Part shown: positions 8,183 through 15,733 of the stretch, piece after piece
How the letters are laid out: the number at the start of each line of letters is the position of its first letter
Numbering within the stretch: position 1 is the stretch's first letter
NCBI GenBank assembly: GCA_018401995.1
Contig: JAGYJR010000003.1
Coordinates: 1-64,000, forward strand
DNA: 64,000 bases
Source of the DNA: Flavobacterium sp.
Lineage (GTDB): Bacteria; Bacteroidota; Bacteroidia; Flavobacteriales; Flavobacteriaceae
Direction: 5' to 3'
The notes under the pieces: generated by a model
What the model was told of the DNA's origin: nothing
The model's database searches: none
The model's input: the letters and a program-made list of their open reading frames with translations, nothing else
Translations under genes and position numbers: made by a program

Positions 8183-10606
8183 ATGAAAAAAATACAACCG
8201 TTTTTACCTCACGTTTTAGCTGTTTTTGGCTTTGTTTTAGTAGCATTAATTTATTTTCACCCTGTTTTAGAAGGAAAGAAAATCTTCCAATCCGATATCG
8301 CTCAATATACCGGAATGGCAAAAGAACAAAACGATTTTCGCAAGGAATTTAACGAAGAACCTTACTGGACAAACAGCGCTTTTGGTGGAATGCCAACGTA
8401 TCAATTGGGCGCTAATTATCCGCATAATTATGTAAAAAAAGTAGATAGTGTTTTGCGTTTTCTTCCAAGACCAGCTGATTATTTATTCCTTTATTTCTTA
8501 GGGTTTTACGTGTTGTTGATGGTGTTGAAAATTGATCCATTAAAAGCTTTTTTTGGAGCTTTAGCGTTCGGTTTTTCTACGTATTTAATTATTATTTTGG
8601 GCGTAGGTCATAATGCCAAAGCACATGCAATTGCTTATATGCCAATGGTTTTGGCTGGCGTTTTATTGGTATTCCAAAGAAAATTTCTTTTAGGCGGTAT
8701 TTTGACGATGATAGCTGCAGCATTGGAAATTCAAGCAAATCACTTCCAAATGACGTATTACTTATTGCTATTGTTATTGGTAGTAACCATTTTTTATATT
8801 GTCCAATTTGCCAAAGAAAAAGCTGTTAAGGATTTAGCCAAAGCATTCGGAGTATTCGCAATCGCAGGAATTTTAGCCATCGGAGCCAATGCAACTAATT
8901 TGATGGCAACAGCAGAGTATGCCAAATTTTCAACAAGAGATAAAAGCGAATTAACCTTTAATCCAGACGGTTCTCCAAAAACAGATAGCAATGCCATGTC
9001 GTACGATTACATCACCGAATACAGCTACGGAATTGCAGAAAGCTTGAATTTAATTGCACCGCGATTATTTGGTGGTTCAAACAACGAAGATTTAGGCGCA
9101 GATTCTGAAATGTTCCAATTTATCGTACAACAAGGTGTTCCGTCTTATGAAGCGACTAATTTAGTAAAGCAAATGCCAACGTATTGGGGCGACCAACCCA
9201 TTGTAGCGGCTCCAGCGTATATTGGAATCGTAGTTTTCTTCTTTTTTGTACTAGCTTTTTTTACGGAAAAACGAAAAATAAAATACATTTTAGCTACCGG
9301 AGCTTTGGTTGCTCTGGTGCTTTCTTGGGGAAAAAACTTCCCATTGGTAACCAATTTCTTTATCGATTATGTTCCTATGTACAACAAATTTAGAGCAGTT
9401 TCGTCTATTCAAGTGTTATTGGAGCTTTGTATTCCTGCATTGGCAACTTTAGGTTTGTACCAATTTTTTAAAATCGAAGACAAAAAACAACAATTTGATT
9501 ATTTATGGAAAACAGGTGCTATTGCTTTTGGAATTTTAGTGTTTTTGTTCTTATTGAAAGGAACGTTCGATTTTTCAGGAGCTAGTGATAGTTATTACGC
9601 ACAAGCTTACGGACCAGAATTCATGAACGCTTTGAAAGAAGATAGAATGTCGTTATACAGTTCCGATGTCTTACGCGGAATGGGATTTGTAGCAGTAGTA
9701 TTTGGATTGTTATTTTTATACAATAAGAATACATTAAAACCACTAACAACGCTAGTTTTAGTTGGATTTTTAATGGTGGGCGATTTATTTTTCATTGCCA
9801 AAAACTATGTAAATAAAGAAAGTTTTGTGCCAGCAAGAGAAATGGACCAACCGTTCCAACCAACACAAGCTAACGCTCAAATTCTTCAAGATACCACTGT
9901 TTTTAGAGTTTTTGAAGTTAATGGAGCTATGAATAGTGCTAGAGCATCGTATTTCCATCAGTCGATTGGTGGTTATCATGCGGCGAAACCTAGAAGAATG
10001 CAACAATTGTTTGATTACCATATTGCCAAAAACAACGTTCGTGTATTGAACATGTTAAATGCGAAATACATCATTCAAGCTAATGAAGAAGGCCAACAAC
10101 TACCATTATTAAACCAAGAAGCCAATGGAAACGCTTGGTTTATAGAGAAAGTAAAATTTGTAAGTACAGCTGATGAAGAAATAAAAGCTTTGGATAGTTT
10201 AGATACGAAGAATGAAGTGGTGATGTATGAAAGAAATTATGTTGATTATTTTAAAGGTACAAGATTCAATGGTAATTTTGTACAAGATTCTTTAGCTTCC
10301 ATTCAATTAACCCAATACCAACCGAATCACTTGAAATATGTTTCAAATAATAAAAATGATGGTTTCGCAGTATTTTCAGAAATGTATTATTCCAATGGTT
10401 GGAAAGCGACTATTGATGGTCAAGAAGCTGAAATTTTGAATGTAAACTATGTTTTAAGAGGTTTGCAAATCCCAGCTGGAAAACATACTATCGAATTCAA
10501 ATTTGAACCAGAAGTAGTAAAAACAGGAAGTACAATTACATTGATTAGTACCATTTTGATGGTTTTATTGGTTGGTTTGGGATTGTATTTTCAGAAAAAG
10601 TCGTAA
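8183..10606 (+). CDS. YfhO family polytopic membrane protein
   Basis: This 807-aa inner-membrane protein starts with one TM segment, then FQSDIAQYTGMAKEQNDF, the conserved N-terminal loop of bacterial YfhO proteins. About ten further TM segments follow, and a C-terminal soluble domain with AVFSEMYYSNGWKATIDG and PAGKHTIEFKFEP, then a last TM helix. YfhO proteins are GT-C-like and are linked in Firmicutes to glycosylation of lipoteichoic acid. In Bacteroidota the substrate is unknown, but a glycosyltransferase role fits the GT4 gene three cistrons downstream. A 54-aa ORF begins 10 bp after the stop, so this gene heads a four-gene operon. Confidence 0.92.
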   Translation: MKKIQPFLPHVLAVFGFVLVALIYFHPVLEGKKIFQSDIAQYTGMAKEQNDFRKEFNEEPYWTNSAFGGMPTYQLGANYPHNYVKKVDSVLRFLPRPADYLFLYFLGFYVLLMVLKIDPLKAFFGALAFGFSTYLIIILGVGHNAKAHAIAYMPMVLAGVLLVFQRKFLLGGILTMIAAALEIQANHFQMTYYLLLLLLVVTIFYIVQFAKEKAVKDLAKAFGVFAIAGILAIGANATNLMATAEYAKFSTRDKSELTFNPDGSPKTDSNAMSYDYITEYSYGIAESLNLIAPRLFGGSNNEDLGADSEMFQFIVQQGVPSYEATNLVKQMPTYWGDQPIVAAPAYIGIVVFFFFVLAFFTEKRKIKYILATGALVALVLSWGKNFPLVTNFFIDYVPMYNKFRAVSSIQVLLELCIPALATLGLYQFFKIEDKKQQFDYLWKTGAIAFGILVFLFLLKGTFDFSGASDSYYAQAYGPEFMNALKEDRMSLYSSDVLRGMGFVAVVFGLLFLYNKNTLKPLTTLVLVGFLMVGDLFFIAKNYVNKESFVPAREMDQPFQPTQANAQILQDTTVFRVFEVNGAMNSARASYFHQSIGGYHAAKPRRMQQLFDYHIAKNNVRVLNMLNAKYIIQANEEGQQLPLLNQEANGNAWFIEKVKFVSTADEEIKALDSLDTKNEVVMYERNYVDYFKGTRFNGNFVQDSLASIQLTQYQPNHLKYVSNNKNDGFAVFSEMYYSNGWKATIDGQEAEILNVNYVLRGLQIPAGKHTIEFKFEPEVVKTGSTITLISTILMVLLVGLGLYFQKKS

Positions 10607-10615
10607 TTTTACTTG

Positions 10616-10780
10616 ATGTCAAAAACTAAATCAAATACCAATCAAAAGAAAATCAGACTAAGTGAAAAAGACAGTTTGATGCAATCGGTGTATATCGAAC
10701 GATTGGAGCGTTTTTTGGCTTTGGCTGAATTATCTTATGTTTTAAAAACAGCACCACGAATTTATCCTAAAATCAAATGA
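10616..10780 (+). CDS. Small basic 54-aa protein coupled to the nucleotidyltransferase
   Basis: The ORF has an ATG start 10 bp after the YfhO stop, and its TGA overlaps the ATG of the next gene as ATGA, a layout typical of translational coupling. The product is basic (SKTKSNTNQKKIRLSEKD at the N-terminus). It has a predicted helix SVYIERLERFLALAEL in the middle and ends APRIYPKIK. I do not recognise the family. Its size, charge and strict coupling to an AbiEii-like nucleotidyltransferase suggest a partner or regulator of that enzyme; this is inference. It is short enough to be missed by gene callers. Confidence 0.7.
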   Translation: MSKTKSNTNQKKIRLSEKDSLMQSVYIERLERFLALAELSYVLKTAPRIYPKIK

Positions 10781-11238
10781 TAACTGAATTCGCCATCATT
10801 TGGGAAAAATTACATTCCAATAACGTAAAGTACTTAATTATTGGTGGATTAGCTGTTAATATTTATGGCTACACTCGAAATACTGGAGATATTGATATTT
10901 TGATTGAAGATTCGCTTGAAAACCGAAAAAATCTACGACAAGCTTTCTTAGAGATTGGAATAGGCGATATTCCTGCAATTGAAACGATGCTATTTTTGCC
11001 AGGTTGGACTGATTTTTCTTTGTTTTTTGGAATTCGATTAGACGTTATGACTTCGATAAAAGGATTAGAAGATCAAACTTTTGATGTTTTACTTGAAAAA
11101 GCAACGATTGTAATGTTAAATGAGATTCCAATTTATTTTATTGATTACCAAAGTTTAATTGTAGCAAAAAAAGCAACGAATCGATTAAAAGACCAACTAG
11201 ATTTGGAACAATTAGGAGAAATAAAACCTGAAGAATAA
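10777..11238 (+). CDS. Nucleotidyltransferase of the AbiEii/DUF6036-like group
   Basis: This 153-aa protein shows the nucleotidyltransferase signature: YLIIGGLAVNIYGYTRNTGD, then IDILIED (GG... and DxD-type metal ligands near residues 20-45). C-terminal residues IPIYFIDYQSLIVAKKATNRLKDQLDLEQL match the helix typical of AbiEii-like NTases, with the family's K...R..D pattern. Relatives transfer nucleotides to tRNA or proteins, and some are toxins of type IV toxin-antitoxin or abortive-infection systems. Here it lies inside a glycan-type operon: an ATGA overlap with the 54-aa ORF and a TAATG overlap with the glycosyltransferase. The substrate is unknown. Confidence 0.82.
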   Translation: MITEFAIIWEKLHSNNVKYLIIGGLAVNIYGYTRNTGDIDILIEDSLENRKNLRQAFLEIGIGDIPAIETMLFLPGWTDFSLFFGIRLDVMTSIKGLEDQTFDVLLEKATIVMLNEIPIYFIDYQSLIVAKKATNRLKDQLDLEQLGEIKPEE

Positions 11239-12536
11239 TGTCGGATTCAAACTTTCCATCCAAAAGAATACTCATCATTTCTTACTATTGGCCGCCAGCG
11301 GGTGGACCAGGAGTACAACGCTGGTTGAAGTTTGTCAAATATTTGCCTGATTTTGGAATAGAACCGCATGTTTATGTGCCAAAAAATCCAACGTATCCGC
11401 TACTTGATGAGAAATTAGTTGCTGATGTTTCCAAAAAAGCAATTATCATTAAAAAGCCCATTTTTGAGCCTTATGGATTGGCTAGAATATTCTCTAAAAA
11501 TAAGACCAAAAAAATCAGTTCGGGGATTATTCCAAATAAAAAGAAGCAGTCTTGGGTTGAAAAAATGCTGCTTTGGGTTCGTGGGAACTTGTTTATTCCT
11601 GATGCGCGCTTGTTTTGGATTCGTCCTTCGGTGCAATTTTTGAGTAAATACATTCAAGAATACCAAATTGAAACGATAATCACTACTGGACCGCCGCACA
11701 GTCTGCATTTAATTGGAATGGAATTGAAAAATCGGCATAAAATCAATTGGATTACTGATTTTAGAGATCCATGGACCACTATTGGTTATCACGATAAATT
11801 GCAATTATCGAATTGGGCTGCGAAAAAACACAAGCAATTAGAAAAGCAAGTTTTAAACAGTTGTGACCAAATCATTGTGACTTCACCTACAACAAAAACA
11901 GAATTTCAAGCGTTAACTTCCAAACCAATTTCGGTGATTACTAATGGTTATGATGTGGAACAAATTTCCAAAAAGCCATTGGATGAAAAATTTACATTGG
12001 CACACATTGGTTCGTTTTTATCGGAAAGAAATCCGAGAATTTTATGGAAAGCTTTAGCAGAATTAGTTAAAGAAAATAAAGCTTTTTCAGAAAAATTGGA
12101 ATTGAAATTAATTGGTGCTGTTAGTGATTCGGTTTTGGAAACGATTAAAGAATTTAAATTAGAACGTTTTGTAAATCATTTGGGTTATGTTTCGCATGAA
12201 GTGGCGCTTCAAGAGCAACGTAGTTCGCAAGTGTTGCTTTTAATCGAAATTGATTCCGAGCAAACGAATTGTATTATTCCTGGGAAATTGTTTGAATATT
12301 TAGTTTCGGAACGGCCTATTTTAGCCATTGGACCAGAAAAAGCGGATTTTGCTTCCATAATCAAAGAAACCAATACAGGTACATTTTTTACCTACGAAGA
12401 CAAAGACGCTTTGAAATCGCAAATAGTACAGTATTTCGAAGCCTTTCAATCGCAATCGCTTCAAGTGCATGCTGTTGGTCTACAAAAATACAGTAGGAGA
12501 GTGCTCACTCAAGAATTGGTAGCTATTCTACATTAA
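11238..12536 (+). CDS. Glycosyltransferase family 4 protein
   Basis: This 432-aa GT-B fold protein begins with ISYYWPPAGGPGVQRWLKF, the glycine-rich N-terminal loop of GT4 enzymes. It also has DFRDPWT near residue 175 and a C-terminal donor-binding region (IPGKLFEYLVSERPILAIGP near residue 355) in which Glu and neighbouring residues contact the nucleotide sugar. It probably adds a sugar to a surface glycan or lipid-linked acceptor; donor and acceptor cannot be told. It is the last gene of the YfhO operon, starting within the TAATG of the nucleotidyltransferase stop. Confidence 0.9.
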   Translation: MSDSNFPSKRILIISYYWPPAGGPGVQRWLKFVKYLPDFGIEPHVYVPKNPTYPLLDEKLVADVSKKAIIIKKPIFEPYGLARIFSKNKTKKISSGIIPNKKKQSWVEKMLLWVRGNLFIPDARLFWIRPSVQFLSKYIQEYQIETIITTGPPHSLHLIGMELKNRHKINWITDFRDPWTTIGYHDKLQLSNWAAKKHKQLEKQVLNSCDQIIVTSPTTKTEFQALTSKPISVITNGYDVEQISKKPLDEKFTLAHIGSFLSERNPRILWKALAELVKENKAFSEKLELKLIGAVSDSVLETIKEFKLERFVNHLGYVSHEVALQEQRSSQVLLLIEIDSEQTNCIIPGKLFEYLVSERPILAIGPEKADFASIIKETNTGTFFTYEDKDALKSQIVQYFEAFQSQSLQVHAVGLQKYSRRVLTQELVAILH

Positions 12537-12604
12537 AAATCCTGCCTTACCACTAGGATAAAACAGGACTTTAACAAAACTAACCAACCAAACTATTTAC
12601 TATG

Positions 12605-13345
12605 TTATCTTCTATTTTTTAGAGAAGTAGCTTCTCTTTCGATTTCTTTTACGTCTTCCTCAGCCATTTTTGCTTTGGTTCCATCTGTACGGTAGTAGTA
12701 GAAATCGCCTTCAAAATCATCGTTGTTAAATACGTTTGTGTTGTAATAGGTGTTTCCGCCAAAACCACCAGGATTGTACACATAACCATGATTAAAACCA
12801 TTTACTGTACCGTAAACTGAGATAATTTGACCTCTTCTGTTGTAAACGATTCGTAAATTTCCAACTTGAGTCAGTGCAAAACTGTTGTATCTCATATAAA
12901 CGCTTCCAGCTCTTCTAATTCTTCCAAAGGCATCGTAGTTGATAAAAACGTTGCCAATTCTTCTCACTCTTCCAAAATGATCGTGCTCAATTCGTACGCC
13001 ATTATTTCTATGGCTGTTATAGCTATGAACATTTGGTGCGCCAAAAGTACTATTGAAATTATTGCCTCTTGGTCTATTTGGAGTTGCAGTTCTAACGGTA
13101 TTGAAATCAAATTCTCCATTTGGGAAAACATAAAATTCAACACCTCTTTCAACGAATACAATCGGCTCAGCGTGACGATAATCAACTGGACGAAATCTTC
13201 TTCCAACATCATCAAAAACCCTTTTCTCTGATGCTTCTGCCATTCCAAATCCAAATAGGATAGTGAAGGCAACCAATACTTGAGTAATTTTTTTACTCAT
13301 GCGTAAAAAATTTACATTTCTGAATTCGTGAATCTTCGATTTCAT
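12605..13345 (-). CDS. Secreted hypothetical protein with DxFGRxRR-type repeats
   Basis: This is a 246-aa protein of unknown function. A signal peptide is clearest if translation begins at the internal Met16 (ATG at 13300; MSKKITQVLVAFTILFGFGMAEA), although an ATG at 13345 is in frame. The middle holds short repeats of the kind IEHDHFGRVRRIGNVFINYD and INYDAFGRIRRAGSVYMRY, tyrosine- and arginine-rich beta-hairpin units also seen in other flavobacterial exported proteins. The C-terminal part is Gly/Asn/Tyr-rich, with a charged end. A periplasmic or surface location is inferred. Confidence 0.75.
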   Translation of the reverse strand: MKSKIHEFRNVNFLRMSKKITQVLVAFTILFGFGMAEASEKRVFDDVGRRFRPVDYRHAEPIVFVERGVEFYVFPNGEFDFNTVRTATPNRPRGNNFNSTFGAPNVHSYNSHRNNGVRIEHDHFGRVRRIGNVFINYDAFGRIRRAGSVYMRYNSFALTQVGNLRIVYNRRGQIISVYGTVNGFNHGYVYNPGGFGGNTYYNTNVFNNDDFEGDFYYYRTDGTKAKMAEEDVKEIEREATSLKNRR

Positions 13346-13475
13346 AACACATCAATTTAAGGTTAAACAATCCAACATTTATTTGAAAACTGTTGGTTGA
13401 TTAGCTATATCCAAGTTGCGTGCCAAAAAATGAATTTCCAATGAAGTAAAGTTGTTAACGATTTGTTATTAAACA

Positions 13476-13503
13476 AAAAAGCCCAGTAAATACTGGACTT
13501 TTA
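13476..13503 (-). terminator. Terminator for the CCC-motif / DUF2752 pair
   Basis: On the minus strand the hairpin AAAAGTCCAGT / ACTGGGCTTTT (one U-G pair) is followed by a T run just after the stop of the CCC-motif gene. Confidence 0.75.
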
Positions 13504-13522
13504 CGAATTTTTTTTAATAAAA

Positions 13523-13852
13523 TTATTGACCTCTTTGCATTTCTTCAATCATCTGTATGTATTGTTCTTGCATTTCATCGTATTTTCCAGTAGCTAATAA
13601 ATATACTAACCAAATTACAAATACAGCACTAATAGCTAAACTCACAATATTTACAATTTTCCAAGTGTTTAGGGAACCTAAGTTGTATTGCTCTGGATTT
13701 TGTTTGTACAATTGTTCCGACTTGTTAGCCAAATACAAACCCGTTCCCGAAAGGATTACTCCTAAGATTCCGTTGGTGCAACAACAGCCAATGAATGATA
13801 ATAAACCTAAAATCATTACGGCTTGTTCATTAGGTAATTTTTGTTTTTCCAT
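13523..13852 (-). CDS. CCC-motif small membrane protein
   Basis: This 109-aa protein has two hydrophobic segments. The first contains the Cys triplet in LGLLSFIGCCCTNGILGVIL that defines the flavobacterial CCC-motif membrane proteins. Residues NKSEQLYKQNPEQYNLGSLNTWKIVNIVSL between and into the second TM are also typical. The family has no known function. It lies 17 bp downstream of the DUF2752 gene on the same strand and shares a terminator, so the two form a small operon. Confidence 0.88.
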   Translation of the reverse strand: MEKQKLPNEQAVMILGLLSFIGCCCTNGILGVILSGTGLYLANKSEQLYKQNPEQYNLGSLNTWKIVNIVSLAISAVFVIWLVYLLATGKYDEMQEQYIQMIEEMQRGQ

Positions 13853-13869
13853 GTTTTTTTAGTTTTTAA

Positions 13870-14157
13870 TTAGTTAGTTTGATTGAAAATTTTTAATAAA
13901 TAGGAGCCAATAATAACAATTCCATTAAGAATGGCTAATACAATTATGGCTTTGTTGTAGTTTCTAGATTTGTTTGTGAAATGTAATGCAAGAACAATGA
14001 AAAAAGGAATCAATGTATAAATTGCAGGATAGATTATAAAAGCTTCGTAAAATTCACCTTGTGACAAATGTGCTAATGAACGCTGCGTGCCACAACCTGG
14101 GCATTCCACACCAAAGAGTTGTTTGTTCATACAAGGCAACATTTTTTCTTCTTCCAT
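13870..14157 (-). CDS. DUF2752 family membrane protein
   Basis: This 95-aa protein shows the DUF2752 signature FGVECPGCGTQRSLAHL near residue 15, with the CPGCGxxR motif that may bind a metal. Two TM segments follow (IYPAIYTLIPFFIVLALHF and AIIVLAILNGIVIIGSYLL). The function is not known. It is first in a two-gene operon with the CCC-motif protein, an arrangement common in Flavobacteriaceae. Confidence 0.88.
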   Translation of the reverse strand: MEEEKMLPCMNKQLFGVECPGCGTQRSLAHLSQGEFYEAFIIYPAIYTLIPFFIVLALHFTNKSRNYNKAIIVLAILNGIVIIGSYLLKIFNQTN

Positions 14158-14310
14158 TGATAAAAAAATTGATAGACAAGTTTACGAAAAAAAATATAGA
14201 CTTCAAATAGTTGATCTATATAAGTTGAAATTTTTGATTCTAAATTTTAAGGATGTCAAGATGTATTTCATATTTATTTATAAAACAAAATCCATCAAAA
14301 TTGTTTTAGT

Positions 14311-14318
14311 TATCTTTG
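14311..14318 (+). promoter_or_regulatory. Promoter box for the 58-aa ORF / Smr gene
   Basis: TATCTTTG matches the -7 consensus and lies 18 bp upstream of the small ORF's ATG. Confidence 0.6.
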
Positions 14319-14336
14319 AAAAAAATCAATTGAATT

Positions 14337-14513
14337 ATGATGAAGTTTGTATCCATTTTATTGTTTTTTGGAGCTGGAATTTACGCCCTTTATGAGCAGT
14401 CAAAACCTGAACCAAATAAGTTTATTATGATAGGAGCAATGGCTATTTTTATGATAGGTTTGTATAGAATTATGAAAAAAATACCCAACAAAAACGAAGA
14501 AGACAATGAGTGA
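14337..14513 (+). CDS. Small two-helix membrane protein (58 aa)
   Basis: The ORF MMKFVSILLFFGAGIYALYE... encodes two hydrophobic stretches (SILLFFGAGIYALYE and FIMIGAMAIFMIGLYRIM) and an acidic end (NKNEEDNE). A TATCTTTG promoter box lies 18 bp before the ATG. The stop overlaps the first codons of the Smr gene by 8 bp, so the two genes are translationally coupled. The family is not recognised; the promoter and overlap make it a likely real gene. Confidence 0.7.
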   Translation: MMKFVSILLFFGAGIYALYEQSKPEPNKFIMIGAMAIFMIGLYRIMKKIPNKNEEDNE

Positions 14514-15069
14514 TAAATTTGAAGTAGGCGATAAGGTCGCTGTTTTAGATGAAGCAATTGAAGGAGAAGTGGTAGCGGTTAAAAATAACGAAATTTCCAT
14601 AAAAACTACTGATGATTTTGTGATGACATTTTTTGTCAACGAATTGGTTAAGTTGCAGAAAACAAGTGATTTAAATAATTTGTTTTCATCTAAAAGTATA
14701 AGTGAGGTTTTGAAGGATAAAACAGAGCCAATTAAGCGCAGTTTTACCAAAGAAAAGAAATCCAAGAAGGAAGAATTTGTAATGGAAGTTGATTTGCACA
14801 TAGAAAAATTGGTGCAAAATTTTCGTGGAATGTCTAACTTTGATATCCTAAATATGCAAATGGATACGGTAAAACACAAATTGGAATTTGCTATCAAAAA
14901 TCGCCTTCCAAAGATGGTTTTGATTCATGGTGTTGGTGAAGGTGTTTTGAAGTCGGAAATTGAGTTTTTTTTATCGCGATATGACAACGTAGTTTTTCAA
15001 GAAGCGAACTTTCAGAAATATGGTTTTGGTGCAACAGAAGTTTACATTAAACAAAATCCAAATCGCTAA
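14506..15069 (+). CDS. Smr-domain protein with DUF2027-like N-terminus
   Basis: This is a 187-aa protein. The N-terminal ~60 residues form a small beta-domain (KFEVGDKVAVLDEAIEGEVV, as in DUF2027/MutS2-like KOW modules). A C-terminal Smr domain begins with VDLHIEKL and carries IHGVGEGVLKSEIEFFL, the HGxGxG nuclease/nicking motif. Smr proteins are nucleases acting on branched DNA or on mRNA at stalled ribosomes; which applies here is unknown. There is no MutS ATPase part. The gene is coupled to the upstream small membrane protein and closed by a bidirectional terminator. Confidence 0.88.
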   Translation: MSDKFEVGDKVAVLDEAIEGEVVAVKNNEISIKTTDDFVMTFFVNELVKLQKTSDLNNLFSSKSISEVLKDKTEPIKRSFTKEKKSKKEEFVMEVDLHIEKLVQNFRGMSNFDILNMQMDTVKHKLEFAIKNRLPKMVLIHGVGEGVLKSEIEFFLSRYDNVVFQEANFQKYGFGATEVYIKQNPNR

Positions 15070-15075
15070 AAAATG

Positions 15076-15110
15076 AAAAAGGCGATAAGAAATTTTCTTA
15101 TCGCCTTTTT
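15076..15110. terminator. Bidirectional terminator
   Basis: A long hairpin, AAAAAGGCGATAAGAAA paired with TTTCTTATCGCCTTTTT, is flanked by A and T runs. It serves both the Smr gene (+) and the convergent lipoprotein gene (-). Confidence 0.9.
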
Positions 15111-15129
15111 AAAAATGTATATTTTTTGT

Positions 15130-15633
15130 TTATAAATTCGTTTGGTAATTTCCGAAAATGTAACTCACAAAACTAAACGAATCCTCACTACTCGAAAAGT
15201 TGATATTTACAAATCGGATGTTGTGTGTGTAACCAATTAATTCGTCGTTGATATCTCTTCTTTCCGAAGTAATTACTTCAATCGTTCCTCCTGTAGCAAC
15301 CCATTCTTTAGAAACTGTTGGATTAGCTGGAGGTACTGTTGAGCAAATAGAAGCACTAGAAAGATTTCCGGAGTATTTTCGATATAATACTTGGTTTGTT
15401 GTGTTTACTTGAATTACTCGAGGTTCATTGTCAAGTGTTACTTCGTTTGTAATGGCTGAATTTGGAAGTGTAACTAACAACAATTCCGAACCTTTAATTT
15501 TAAAAAGCAATTCATTTGTAGTGCAATTTTGAATGTTTTGCGCTTCAAAATCAAATGATTGTAGTGTAATATCACCATCATCGCAAGCGGTAAAGCTCAA
15601 CGCTAAAAGAAACAAGCCTATATATCGTTTCAT
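15130..15633 (-). CDS. Hypothetical lipoprotein
   Basis: The start at 15633 gives a lipoprotein signal (MKRYIGLFLLALSFTACDDGD, lipobox FTAC); an in-frame upstream start would add six residues. The mature part, about 150 aa, is beta-rich and contains a few cysteines (IQNCTTNELLF, SASICSTVPPANP). The residues after Cys (DDGD) resemble the negatively charged lipoprotein export signal of Flavobacteria, so surface exposure is possible. The family is not recognised. Confidence 0.78.
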   Translation of the reverse strand: MKRYIGLFLLALSFTACDDGDITLQSFDFEAQNIQNCTTNELLFKIKGSELLLVTLPNSAITNEVTLDNEPRVIQVNTTNQVLYRKYSGNLSSASICSTVPPANPTVSKEWVATGGTIEVITSERRDINDELIGYTHNIRFVNINFSSSEDSFSFVSYIFGNYQTNL

Positions 15634-15733
15634 AGAAAATAATTTTAGCAAATTTAAACCTTTAATTTTATTTTCAACAAATTGTTTGTTAATTCGTATT
15701 TCCTAGTATATTTAAACTTTAAAACAAAGAATT

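Noticed and set aside
12541..12578. Terminator after the GT4 gene
   Set aside because: Only a 5-7 bp stem (TCCTG/CAGGA) with a long loop and no T run; too weak to call.
12866..13272. ORFs on both strands inside the exported repeat protein gene
   Set aside because: Shadows of the real frame, which has a signal peptide and regular repeats.
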